A DNA stretch of 64,000 nucleotides from Pelobates cultripes (taxonomy: Eukaryota > Chordata > Amphibia > Anura > Pelobatidae). The stretch is taken from assembly GCA_933207985.1 (NCBI GenBank), contig OW240917.1, positions 120,907,440 to 120,971,439 of the forward strand. Direction: 5' to 3'. Shown here piece by piece: positions 10,440 through 20,789 of the stretch. The notes under the pieces are model-generated. The model saw only the letters and a list, made by a program, of their open reading frames with translations, had not been told where the DNA came from and ran no database searches. Position 1 is the first letter of the stretch, and each line of letters begins with the position of its first letter. The position numbers and the translations under genes are program-made.

Positions 10440-11133
10440 ACCTTGTGAATAAATAAGAAAAGACAAACAAGGTATAGATAACCGCGCCTAAAATGATAAC
10501 AGCCCTTCTGTGAAATCACATAACAGCTACATATACATACATATGTTGATAGAATCTTCTGTTCGGATTTATACAGTTTTAGAGATTCTCAAGAAAACAG
10601 AGAAAGAAAAGAATAATAGTGCAAAATATCAAATAACAGGAGAGTGAGATGTAATATTACGTCAAAGGCACGCTCACACTTTCAAGAGCTTCTAAGAGCT
10701 CTGCTGTATAAAGTGTTGATGGTACAATCCCTGTCTTGGGATATATGGTCAGCAGACTTAGTGGTAGGTCTTTCCAGCACATCACATGAATAAAAAGACA
10801 AACAGGAGAATATCCAATGGTGCAGCCAGTACGGTAAAATAACTGTGCAGAAAAGGTATAAATAACCTACTCACATGAGATAGAGCATGAGCCTGCTCTG
10901 CTGTTGTAATGCTTTGGTGGTATAATGCCTACCTGGGACATATGTAGATAGGAAGCCAAGAAAAGATGCAGGGTATAATCCAAAAATATTTTCAAAATAA
11001 ATACAATTTAAAAAGATTAACTTTATGTAGTATAAACAAATAAATAAATAAAAGTATATTCTATAAAGCAATCCACATGGGTTCTAGATCCACACTTTAC
11101 GCGTTTCACCCTGGGGTTTCATCAGAAGTGTGG
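10440..11133 (-). mobile_element. Non-autonomous repeat with terminal hammerhead ribozyme (Penelope/retrozyme-like)
   Basis: On the minus strand the hammerhead motif (11133-11090) is followed by about 650 nt of non-coding AT-rich sequence. That sequence contains an internally repeated wording: GGTATAAATAACCTACTCACAT at about 10855 and GGTATAGATAACCGCGCC at about 10472, each after a run of similar AAAAGACAAACA text. There is no protein. Hammerheads of the small-stem type are known in the terminal repeats of Penelope-like elements and in retrozymes, so I infer such an origin. The left limit is approximate and I did not find a target duplication. Confidence 0.5.
11090..11133 (-). ncRNA. Hammerhead ribozyme, type I, minimal stem III
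   Basis: Read on the minus strand: CCACACTT (11133-11126) is the first arm of stem I; CTGATGA (11125-11119) is the conserved core; AACCCCAGGGT (11118-11108) forms stem II (ACCC with GGGT, one extra A); GAAAC (11107-11103) is the second core box; GC then GTA (11102-11098) form a minimal stem III with the GUH cleavage triplet; and AAGTGTGG (11097-11090) closes stem I with eight perfect pairs. Cleavage is predicted after 11098. All invariant core bases are present. The extra A at the stem II junction and the short loop make activity uncertain. Confidence 0.8.
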
Positions 11134-13173
11134 TTTTAAAGTGCTTGGTGTTTGTTTATATAGGTATAAAATTAATAATTTAAAACAGGTGTGCATTGGA
11201 GATATTCATTGGCTTCTATCATTACTTCTGGTTTTCTATGTTAAATTTTAAAACGGGTGAATTTCAATTATAAGTAGTTTTTTATTTTACAAATGTACAA
11301 ATTACATCTAAGCTGGAATAGTAGATCAGGTACACATTGCAAAATGGAATTCTAAGCAAAAAATGATAAATCTAAATAAAAGCTGATAAATACCATCATT
11401 TAGGAGAGTATTAGTACATGTGGCACTGATTTCAGTCTCAAGTTCATACTTGTCAGAAAAATAATGACATCATTGAATTTGCTGAGAGAACATGACAAAC
11501 AGTGATTCCACTTTGACATAAACTGACAGAAATAATCTAAATTAAACATTTGATACTAATCCAAAACTGATATGTGCTTTTCCTTTGTTATTTTCCTGAA
11601 AAAAAAATATATATATGTGACAGGAAATGTCAATTTGGACAGGATAGAGAGAGACTAAAACTGTACAGACCATGAAACAAAACATAGTGACAAGCTGAGA
11701 GTTAGCCCCACCCTAATGTGCTAACAGCAATAATCAGATGGCTTGGAACCCACACAGTTATCGACAATTGTATTCACTAACAATGATCCAGGGAAATGAT
11801 AAGCAAGCCATTGAATGTATCCTTGTTTACAGTCAATGCAAGAAAATTTGTCTTTCCCCAGAATGTGAACATCCATTTTCTCAACAGGTGACTGACTATA
11901 GCCTAAAAAAAAGAATTATGTTTTCTCAGAAAAGCGTTACATTCCTTGCGATTATCCATTGATCATGATCACATTTTCTACCAGGGATTCAGATATATGT
12001 TCTATGAGAGTAAAATAGCTCTCAGTAAATCATTACGTGACAACGTGCTTTATAAAACTCATAAACTCATTTAACTTGGCAATAACAAGTATTAATTTAA
12101 CTTACATTTAATGGACTTCATATATGAATTTAACATGCAAGGAGTATATTTTGTTTTATTTGCTTTACCCAAGACAAAATACAGAAGTCTGCAGTGAGAT
12201 TATTCTCACCCATGGGTCAGCAAAGAGGGTTATTGTTACCACTTCTCTATGCAAAGGATTGGAGGTGGGGTATGTGACAAGTTGGGTACGTGTGACTAGA
12301 TGAGCATAGAAGATGGCATGAACATGACTTGTTAGGCATAAAGAGGCCTGGTTGGCAGGTAGGCATAATAGGTTGATTGGGGAGTTTGGTGTGAGTTATT
12401 GAGAGATAATAATGGGTTGTGTGGGCATGGGTGAATAAGTGCATAGGGAATTGCAGAAGGGCTATCAGCAAAAAATGATCACACAGCAATAGCAATCACA
12501 GAATCCCTGTGAGCTACAAGGCCACAAAGTGAAATAGCAGCGTGTTTGGTTACTTGTAGCGGATGCAGAACTACTTGCCACGAAAGGGCAGGTACTTGAC
12601 AAGACTGCTGCCTGCTCATGCGGTCTGCATATAGTAGCTACCCGTCTACCTTCCTGGTAAATACTGTGCTGCTATAGAAAGTGGAAGACCCTGCAAGGTA
12701 CTTTTTACATTATAAATTTCAGCACAAATGACTACTGCCATCTCAGGAAACATGATGGGTCCTGGCCTCTGTCAGTAGCTTTCTTGTAAGCCAAGAACCC
12801 AGTCCACCTGCCATAGCTCAGCTCTGCTCCCAAACGATCTCTGAGTTCGTAGGGAGCACCTGGTTTTGTAATAATTCAAAATTTATTTTTGAAAAACACT
12901 GTGTGAATTCTTAGCACCTCCAGAAAGTAGAGATTGATGCTTCTACCCTCACTTCGGTTACAGGAGGCAAATGTCAGTTCTCTATAACCTAAAGCTTTAA
13001 CATAACAGATTGAGGCCCACAGACTGTCCTGCCCAAATTTTGAGCTTCCTAAATTCAAATAGAACTAGGATGATAATAATAATAGGCAAATATCAGCCCT
13101 CTAAATACTAGGTGGAAGGGGTTTTGAAAAAAAAAATTTCCCCATTATAACCTTTCTGGTTTTTGCTTCCTAT
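11134..13173. other. Non-coding stretch, nothing recognised
   Basis: AT-rich intronic-type DNA. A G-rich segment at about 12240-12430 and a mixed segment at about 12500-12860 have no domain, repeat or terminus that I know. Confidence 0.5.
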
Positions 13174-13991
13174 ATACCGTATATACTCGAGTATAATACA
13201 AGTTTTTCGGCACATTTTTTTGTGCTGAAAACCCCCCACTCGTCTTCTACTCGAGTCAGTGTCTGTATTATTGCAACTTACATTGCCATAATACAGACAT
13301 GGACCGCCAGGCTCATTACAAGCCCAGCGGTCATTTGGGGGCCGGCAGCGAGCTGTAACTTACCTTTCCTGCTGCTCCTGTCAGCTCCCTTCACCTCCGT
13401 TCCGGTCAGCTCCCTTCTCCTCCACTGTAAGTCTTGCGAGACTTACAGTGGAGGATAAGGGAGCTGACCGGAAAGGAGGAGAAGGAACAGCTTCCTGCCA
13501 GCCCCCCTCCTACACAGCCCATGCCACTGGACCACCAGGGAAGGAGAGCCCCACTCCCTGGCCATGTATCAAGCAGGGAGGGGGGACAAAAAAATGTAAA
13601 TAAAAATGTAAATAATAATATAATAAAAAATGTAATAATATTAAAATAAAATAAAAATATTGAAAAAAACTAAATTTAATATTAAAATAATAATTTTAAA
13701 AAAATTAATAAAAATGCCCACCCCCCACCAAGGTTACACACTCTGCATCACACACACACTACACACACTGCATTCATACACACACAGATTGCATTCATTA
13801 TATACACAAAATAAATATTCAATTAATGTAATTTTTTGGGGGATCTAATTTTATTTAGAAATTTACCAGTAGCTGCTGCATTTCCCACCCTAGTCTTATA
13901 CTTGAGTCAATAAGTTCTCCCAGTTTTTTGGGGTAAAATTAGAGGTCTCGACTTATATTCGGGTCGAATTATACTCGAGTATATCCAGTAT
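13174..13991. mobile_element. Non-autonomous DNA transposon with CTCGAG terminal repeats
   Basis: Both ends carry the same inverted terminus: ATACCGTATATACTCGAGTA at the left (13174) and the complement TATACTCGAGTATATCCAGTAT at the right (to 13991). A second ACTCGAGT sits just inside the left end (13250-13257). The centre holds a strong hairpin, with arms around CTCCACTGTAAGTC and GACTTACAGTGGAG at about 13400-13465. Between 13590 and 13700 the sequence degenerates into AT-rich runs. No transposase is present. The superfamily is unsure; a TA-rich target is possible. Confidence 0.75.
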
Positions 13992-14929
13992 GTGGGATAG
14001 AGATATATATATATGTCAATGATGTGAAATTATAGTAAAAATATAGTGTCAGTTTCACCAGTACATAAAAAGTGGTACAGGATCTTTCTTTGTAGGCATA
14101 GGCATTGGAGCCAGAATGAAAGCACGCGATTAGACACAATGCACATCATCAATAAAGCACAAAAGGCAACCATATCAGAAAAGGAGAAATATTCAACTGA
14201 GAGCTTTAGCCTACGCAGAAAGAAATCCTAGAAGACGTACTATTTCCTTCTTTCATGAGCATAACAAAACAACACAGAGAAACCTCTTGTGCTGCATGAT
14301 TTAAAAAAAAAAAAAGTATCATGTCACTAAATTAGACAATAAGTAAGATCCGGATAAAACAATTATTTAAATGAAATTTTAAATAATTTGAAAAATATTC
14401 TTATGTGGGATTTCAGAAGTAGAGGGAATGACGTCCCTAATCGTATAAATCATGATAAAATAAACTTGCAATCAGTAGAGAGCTGAGTACAACAGAGAAG
14501 TGTTCTTAGACAAGGTGATTTGAGGAAGATCTTTCACTGCCTGTTCTTCGTAGACAATATGGAACACAGCTAAACTTAATGAGTGTAATTTTCCTCTTGT
14601 ACCAACATAAATACACAAAAGAGAGTAAGCCTCTTATCTTAATATTAGTAATCAAAGCTACCTGGGCACACTTAAATGAAAAGCTAAGCTCCCTCAAGAT
14701 TAAAGTGTTCCAGCATCATCGGGCAGCAGGCACACACAATTAAAGGAGGCCATTTCATTTTCCATCATTCTATAATCTCTGAGTGGCATTTCAGTTGGGA
14801 TTTCATGGGATCAAATATTTTTAACTTGCCAAACAAGTCCATTGTGGAGTTGCAATGGACTTAAAAAAAATAAAATAAAAAATGTTGGTCTAAGAATAAG
14901 TTATATAGCAAGAACAAAATAATTAACAT
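13992..14929. other. Non-coding stretch, nothing recognised
   Basis: Intronic-type sequence with a poly(A) run at about 14307-14320. No element end or exon is supported. Confidence 0.5.
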
Positions 14930-15290
14930 TATAAAAATATATCAGGGGCCAATACAAACCATTGTGTAGAAATCTATTCACAAACAGGACTTTACATAGG
15001 ATACAAGGTCATGCATTTAGACTGGAAGAAAGAAGATTTAGTCTAACGCAAAGGAAAGTTTTTTTTACTAAGAACAATAAGGATATGGAATTCTCTGCCT
15101 GAAAAAGTAGTTTTATCAGAGTCCGTGCAGATATTTAAATAGCCCCCCTAGTTTGTTGCAAAATTGAAAGTGCTTCAAACTGGGTTATTGCCATCTTTTG
15201 GAGCAACAGCAAAAAACAAGTGTGAGGAAGGCTGAACTTGATGGACACATGTCTCTTTTCAGCCTTTGAAACCAACTATGTAAGTTAGGT
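14930..15290 (+). mobile_element. CR1-type LINE, 3' tail fragment
   Basis: The sequence from AGGGGCCAATACAAACCATT to the GATGGACACATGTCTCTTTT...CAACTATGTAAG end matches, in the opposite orientation, the 3' part of the CR1 LINE at 54773-55200. It includes TTAGACTGGAAGAAAGAAG and GAATTCTCTGCCTGAAAAAG, which encode the end of ORF2. It is a 5'-truncated copy with a small internal deletion around 15140. Confidence 0.8.
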
Positions 15291-15610
15291 GACTTATGTT
15301 TTTTTTACTGGTACTGTGCTTTATCACTTGCGTTGCTGAACTATGAAAAGCAGCAAATATATTTGACTCCCAAGTTGCAACCCATGGAAGTTTTCCCCCT
15401 TGAGAGATCCAGCTGAAAGTTGTTTTTTTAATCAATGAAAATGTGGAATAGGCAAGCCATTGACTGTGAAACACCACACCTGCCAGAGGTGTAACAACCT
15501 ATGGCTGTGTGTTGGCTAATGTGAATTCTGTGCAAACTTGGCTACTGATGCCAGCTTGCACATTTGGGGAGGACCGGTATAGTAAAGGTTTTCTGTCCAA
15601 AACCAGTATT
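15291..15610. other. Non-coding stretch, nothing recognised
   Basis: It follows the CR1 tail. No feature is supported. Confidence 0.45.
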
Positions 15611-15990
15611 TTCTTAAATGAATACTATAGTGTTAGAAATACAAACATGTATTACAAACGTTAAAGTGTAAGATAGCCATTAGAGGTGTGTTAACCTGCG
15701 ACATAAACATTGCAATTTCTTCAAAACAAAATGGCCACTGTACCAAGACCATTTCGTTGAGAAATATTATTGGCCGTTTAAAACACTGTTTATCTCTAAC
15801 CATTAAAAAATACCATACAATGTCCCTCTTTTACAGATTTTTGCAAGCAACTTTAGTGCCCTTAACATCAAAGAAGTAAATTAATACACTCACTGTTATT
15901 GTGTTTATGTACAGTCATAATAAACCAAGCCAGATATCATGAAATATTACTGGTAATGTTCAGTGACCCTTTGCATAAATAATGTATGCA
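15611..15990. repeat. Degenerate MITE related to the CACTATAG family
   Basis: Starts TTAAATGAATACTATAGTGTTAGAAATACAAACATGTATT..., which has the ACTATAGTGTTAGGAATACA-type terminus and hairpin seen near 20270-20310. It ends around CAGTGACCCTTTG (about 15960-15975). It has no coding capacity, and the termini are eroded. Confidence 0.45.
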
Positions 15991-16281
15991 GCTGCCACAT
16001 AGGGAGTGTCTAAAGTCGATTTATAGACCTATGGTTTGCTGTAAGGGCTGATATTACAACAGTTAATTCTCCAAACACACAACTCACAGGCAGTCTCTCC
16101 AGCTACATAACAAAACATAAAATAAAACATAAAGATAACACATTTGAAGCCAGAGAAGGAGTCATCCTTTGCTTATAATGGGGTGTTGAAGTGAACTGCC
16201 TCTTTTCTGACAGTTAAAGTTCCTCTTTCTCTCAGCTCATTAATCACCCACGTGCACATCATTCAGGGGTAAGGTGTGGTT

Positions 16282-17000
16282 GTTATGGACATGTGCAATT
16301 TGTTTCGTTCCGAATGTCAATTTGAACGAATTTCAGGCAATTCGGACATTCAGATACTTCCGAATGTTCGAATAGCTGAATTGCCGGAATGCCGAATTTC
16401 CGAAGTGCTGAAATTAGACCTATTGTCCTCCCCCCCGGCCCCCACCCCTGAGTGGCGTGTGGGGGCCTTAAATACCAATATGGCGGGGGGGACCTATTGC
16501 CCTCCTGAGCGGTGGGTGGGGGCCCTAAATAAAAATGTTACAACCCCCCAGGTGACTTTAGGGTCTCAAATATGGCAAATAAAAAAGATTGCACTTGCAC
16601 TTTTCTGGAGCTCAAGATCAGCTCCGAATCACTGCGCCTGGACGGTACAATGCCCCAAGTATTGCATATTGCTCTATTGGAACTTAGGACTTCAGTTGCA
16701 AGTGCTGCTTCCAGTTAATAAAGTCTGTTTGTAAAATTACCAACCACTCACAGATTACGAGGGATGTGCATGGGGAAAAAATTTGGTTCGGCATTTCGAA
16801 ATTCGGAACTAAGGATGTTCTCTTGCAGCCGTTTAGTAGATAACTCTCTAATTCCCACGATATTAGGGAGCTATCTACCAAAAGGCTGAAAGACCTAAAA
16901 TGGTCTTTCAGCCAAATTTACTAATACTAAGTAAAAATGACTTAGTATACCGTGAGTAGGGGCATGTCTATTAAACTGTGAGCAGCCACAGTGTACCCTT
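16282..17000. repeat. Dispersed repeats rich in TTCGGAA words
   Basis: Two direct starts of one repeat are visible: ATGTGCAATTTGTTTCGTTC at 16290 and GGGATGTGCATGGGG at 16761. The first runs through many CCGAATTTCCGAA words to about 16400 and then a C-rich part. From about 16815 to 17000 another repeat occurs (GCCGTTTAGTAGATAACTC, TGGTCTTTCAGCCAAATTTA). It recurs in the opposite orientation at about 57150-57360. The families are not identified. Confidence 0.45.
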
Positions 17001-18730
17001 GTCTTTGGCTGGCTAAATGGTGTGTGAGTCGCTGCAAGTGTTAGAGGAGCAAGTGTTAGAGGAGCATTTAAAGAGAAGTAGTTGTGTGCTTGTGTGTACC
17101 CCAGGGAGATAAGGAGTCGTCCCGGGATTGCAGTCTGTTCATAGTCTCGTGGTTAATGAGTGTGTGTGGGAGGTGTGGGCTGTGGGGGTACCTGGTGTGC
17201 GTGTGGTTTAATTAGGGCGCTAGTGGTCGGGTCTTTCTAGCCAAGTGTTAGCATATCCTGCATATCTTGCAGCGTTAAAGGTCGACATTGATAGAGTAAG
17301 GTTAGTCAAATTAAATTAAAATTAGCAGAGTAGAGTGATAACGAAGAGTTGGTAATAACAGCAGCCAATTAACCATAGAGGCAGTAGTGTTTAGGCATAT
17401 CTGCAACCTTCGTAAGCATTAAACGTTAAATACAGTTCTGTCAGTTAACATTAGGCTTTGTACTGACTGTCCTGGCCGCGCCTGGGTGGCAAATGGAGAG
17501 CAGCCTGTCCTTTGTAAGGGGAGACTGTAGACTCTTCTCCGTGTTGTGCCATTATGTCGTGTCCGCTGCTTAGGTGATCTCTTGGGGCCTCCGGGGTACG
17601 AAGGCAGTGACGTTCGCTGGGTCCCAGTTGTGCAGTGCGGTGGCTGGCTGGTGCATGGCCTTGGAGAGGGAGTCGGGAGGGAGACCCAAGTCCCCTAGGA
17701 TCCCAGCCGCTTCTTCCAACTTGTGCACCGGGTAGGAGTTACCTCTGTGGGTGATCATCAGGGTCTGGGCCGCCCTCCACCGGTAGGTCATGGTGTGTGA
17801 GCGGAGCAGCGTTGTGAGAGGCTGCAGGGTTCTCCGCCATTTCAGTGTGTCCCCAGATAGATCCGCGAAGAAAGTCAGGGACGAATTTTCAAACATGTAA
17901 GGTGAGTGTCCCCGTAACGCATTCATCACAGCTGCTTTGTCCTGACTTGTCTGAAAGCTTACGATCGGGTCCCTGGGAGCCTCGGTTGGGGCTTTAATGG
18001 GTTTAGGTATTCTGAACAATTTTTCCATTGTTATCAGTTTTGCCTGTTTCAGGGGCATGATTGAGCCCAGAAGGAGTCTCATAAAATGCAGTAATTCCGT
18101 GTCCGGCACCATCTCTGCCACCCCTCTTATCTTTAGATTCTTAGACCGCCTTGCGTCTTCCATGGATGTAACTTTTCTTTCCAGGGCGGCATGGTGTTTC
18201 CATAGGGACCGTATCTCTGATTGAAGGTTACTTGCTGTTTGTTGTTGTGGGAGTCCATTTCCAGAGCTCCCATATGACCTGTCAGGCGTTGGAGGTCGGC
18301 ACGGAGTGCGGCCACGTCCGCGTGTATATCCCGTCGGAGGCCCGACAGCAGCTCTTGCATGTCTGCCTTGGTTACCGGAGACGTGTCCTTTTGGGTGGAG
18401 GGTGGTGCCGGGTTTACTTTTGGTCTTTGAGGTTCCAGCATGAGAAGGTCTCACGACCCCAGGGTGTGGTCGTCTGGGAAGTCAGGGTAAGACGCCATCT
18501 GGGCTTGTGAGGCTCCATGTGCCTGCCGCCATAAGTCTCCAATGTTCATGCCCAGGTTTGGTTTTTCAGCTTTCTGCTTTTTTGTTTTTCGCCCCATCCT
18601 TATGTGGATGGCTGGGGGTCCCTTTGGGTTGGTTTTCGTTAAGTTTTGCCGTGTTTTGTGCTTCATTTAGGCCATTTTTTCGGGAGCTCAGATGCAATGC
18701 GACTGTTCAGGTCAGCTGCTAGGCTCTTGC
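17001..18730 (-). mobile_element. L1-type LINE, 5' part only (5' UTR, ORF1, inter-ORF)
   Basis: The ORF1 pseudogene is preceded by 5' leader sequence (about 18600-18730) and followed by about 570 nt of inter-ORF-like sequence (17000-17569). No ORF2 follows, although the full-length relative at 47112-53124 has it. LINE copies normally keep the 3' end, so this one was probably cut by later deletion or rearrangement. Both outer limits are approximate. Confidence 0.65.
17570..18597 (-). pseudogene. L1 ORF1 (RNA-binding chaperone) pseudogene
   Basis: It starts at ATG 18597 with MGRKTKKQKAEKPNLG and ends at 17570. ORF1p coats L1 RNA as a trimer and aids target-primed reverse transcription. Visible parts are a basic N-terminus, a helical segment (LLSGLRRDIHADVAALRADL, about 18300-18360), the RRM-type start RRSKNLKIRGVAEM (about 18110-18150) and the C-terminal domain around DLSGDTLKWRRTL and HRGNSYPVHKLEEAAGILGDLG (17690-17850). 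Two breaks are seen: TGA at 18451-18453, most simply from CGA, and a frameshift near 18225-18235, where the frame passes from NNKQQ to ASNLQSEIRSL. It parallels the intact ORF1 at 52004-52984 but is clearly divergent. Confidence 0.8.
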
Positions 18731-19885
18731 ATTGTTTTAAGTTACACAGTACAAATTTAACAAAAACGTTTCCAATTATACCATTAGCAAAGTGCGTCTA
18801 TGCTCCTATAGTGAACGTATCAGAGATCACAGGAGGGCAATTACTGGTTTGCCAGACTGTCCCTGTTCTCTCCCACCAGCAGATTAAATTTTTTATCCTG
18901 ATTTCAGAATTAATTAATTGCGGAGTTAAAACCATATTTCCACCTACTAAAATATTTTTTCAATAATTTCAAAGATCAGTCAATTAGGGCTTCATTATTT
19001 ATTTTTATACATCCAAATATTAGATAGTCAATACATTGTTAAATACAAATCTGAACACTCCAGTCAAACCATAAGGCTTGCTTTTCCCAGAAATTATTAT
19101 TATTGGCATTCATATAGTACCAATTTATTCCACAGATCTTTACAGTATTAGAAAGGGGAAATAAATTCTACAATAACTGAGACAATTACAAAGTGTAACA
19201 GGAACAATAGGTTAATACGGACCCTGCTTGAATGAGCATATGTATTTTTAAACTAATTTTTCAGTGCACTGTGAAGAACAAACTTTGTTGAATTTTGAAA
19301 TTTGAAAATATACTGGAAAATAATGTGTTAAACATGACTTTAAAACCCACAATTACATGATTACACAGAAAACCAAAACTCTATACTTGTAGGCATGCAA
19401 CAGTGTGCTGGGTGCTTGACTTTCTTTGCGCATGGTATTTGTGTACGTGTCTTTACTTTTCAGTTGTCGGTGTTAAACTCACTCACAAAAAACTCATAGT
19501 CTGTATCCCCTTGAACAAACAGAACCTCGAAAATGAAATGAACATTGCAAGACCTAAATATTTATCATAATTCCATTTATTTTTGTGTTTCGACGTTGCC
19601 ACTGAAATATCATACAGAGCAACTCTGACACAAAGCAGCTGGTGCAAGACCTTGTGGTGCAAAAAAAAAAAAAAAGCAAGCTTTTGTTAATAAAAGAAAG
19701 ATTACAATTTTTGTTAAAGGTCAGAAATGATAGAGGATATTGCGATTTTTGCCTTTAGTGAGTGTCTAAAGAAGTTATGTAAGATTTCTTTTTTCATCTG
19801 CATAAAAAAAAAAATACAAAATAAAGAAGGCACAGTATGCAAAACAAAACTACAAGAATCTTGGATGGGAAGGAACCTGTGCTAG
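18731..19885. other. Non-coding stretch with one short dispersed repeat
   Basis: At about 19095-19240 the sequence ATTATTATTGGCATTCATATAGTACC...CAGATCTTTACAG is a copy of the frog repeat also seen at 7615-8000. A poly(A) run sits at 19660-19674. The remainder is unrecognised. Confidence 0.45.
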
Positions 19886-20330
19886 TTTTAAAGGGACACT
19901 TTAATCATAAGAACCACTATAGGTTAATGTAATGATTCTGGTGTCTATAGCGTGTCTCTGCAGGCTTCTCCATGTACATGCTGCCTTTTCGGCTACAAGA
20001 GATGCTTTTTAGTTCAGTGGTGAAAAGTGTGCAGTACCTACGTTCAGCGTCTCCATGTTGAACGTTCCCCATAGAGATGCATTGATTCAGTGTATCTCTA
20101 TGAAGACATGCTGCGCATGTGCAATAGTCTCCCAATGTGAAAGTATTGGCTGTGATCCTCAAGATTGAGGATCTCTGCAATGTAGGCGGAGCAAACACAG
20201 TGTTTTAGAAAAGGTACATTTAATACCTTTCTATTCCACAAAGAGGGGGTCCGGACAACTAAATATGTATTCCAGCACTATAATGTTAGGAATACATGGC
20301 TGTATTCCGGATATTATATTGTTCCTTATA
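19886..20330. repeat. MITE of the AGGGACACTATAG type, degenerate
   Basis: The left end TTTTAAAGGGACACTTTAAT is followed by a hairpin-like AACCACTATAGGTTAATGTAATGATTCTGGTGTCTATAG. The interior has CCCCATAGAGATGCATTGATTCA, shared with 63790-63850. The right end has CAGCACTATAATGTTAGGAATACA. It is non-coding and related in design to the TTAA MITEs at 35783 and 40409. Confidence 0.6.
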
Positions 20331-20702
20331 AGTATAAACCTGCTAATCTCGAAATGAATTGGCAATTATCGCTGAAAACGTCTGACATTTCACACTTATT
20401 ACAAAAAAGATTGGCAATAGGCCTTATTTACCTAGCATTTGAGAAATTCTGACCTATTTTATAGAAACTGAAGTGCAAATAATTGCATAAAAATCCCTTT
20501 GCTTACCAATGGCTTTTTAACATGGATCTGGGGATTTCAAAAAGGCATCAGAATTCATGAATAATCATAGAGCCACTTTAATTCATACATCTTTATTGAT
20601 AATCCTTTCCCTATTAACTTACCAACTACATGGGAAATAAAAGAATATGATTATATTTATTAAAGTGGCAGAAAACATTGCAATAGATTTACCATTAAGC
20701 AA

Positions 20703-20704
<2 letters not shown>
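20331..20704. other. Non-coding stretch, nothing recognised
   Basis: AT-rich sequence before the microsatellite. No feature is supported. Confidence 0.45.

Positions 20705-20781
<77 letters not shown>
20705..20781. repeat. Compound microsatellite (TA)n(CA)n
   Basis: About 24 TA units (20705-20753) run straight into about 14 CA units (20754-20781). This lies seven bases from the TA target of the Tc1 transposon and ends close to its terminus. Confidence 0.97.
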
Positions 20782-20784
<3 letters not shown>

Positions 20785-20789
20785 TTATA

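Noticed and set aside
17997..18722. Plus-strand open frames over the L1 ORF1 region
   Set aside because: They are the antisense of the ORF1 pseudogene and have no features of their own.
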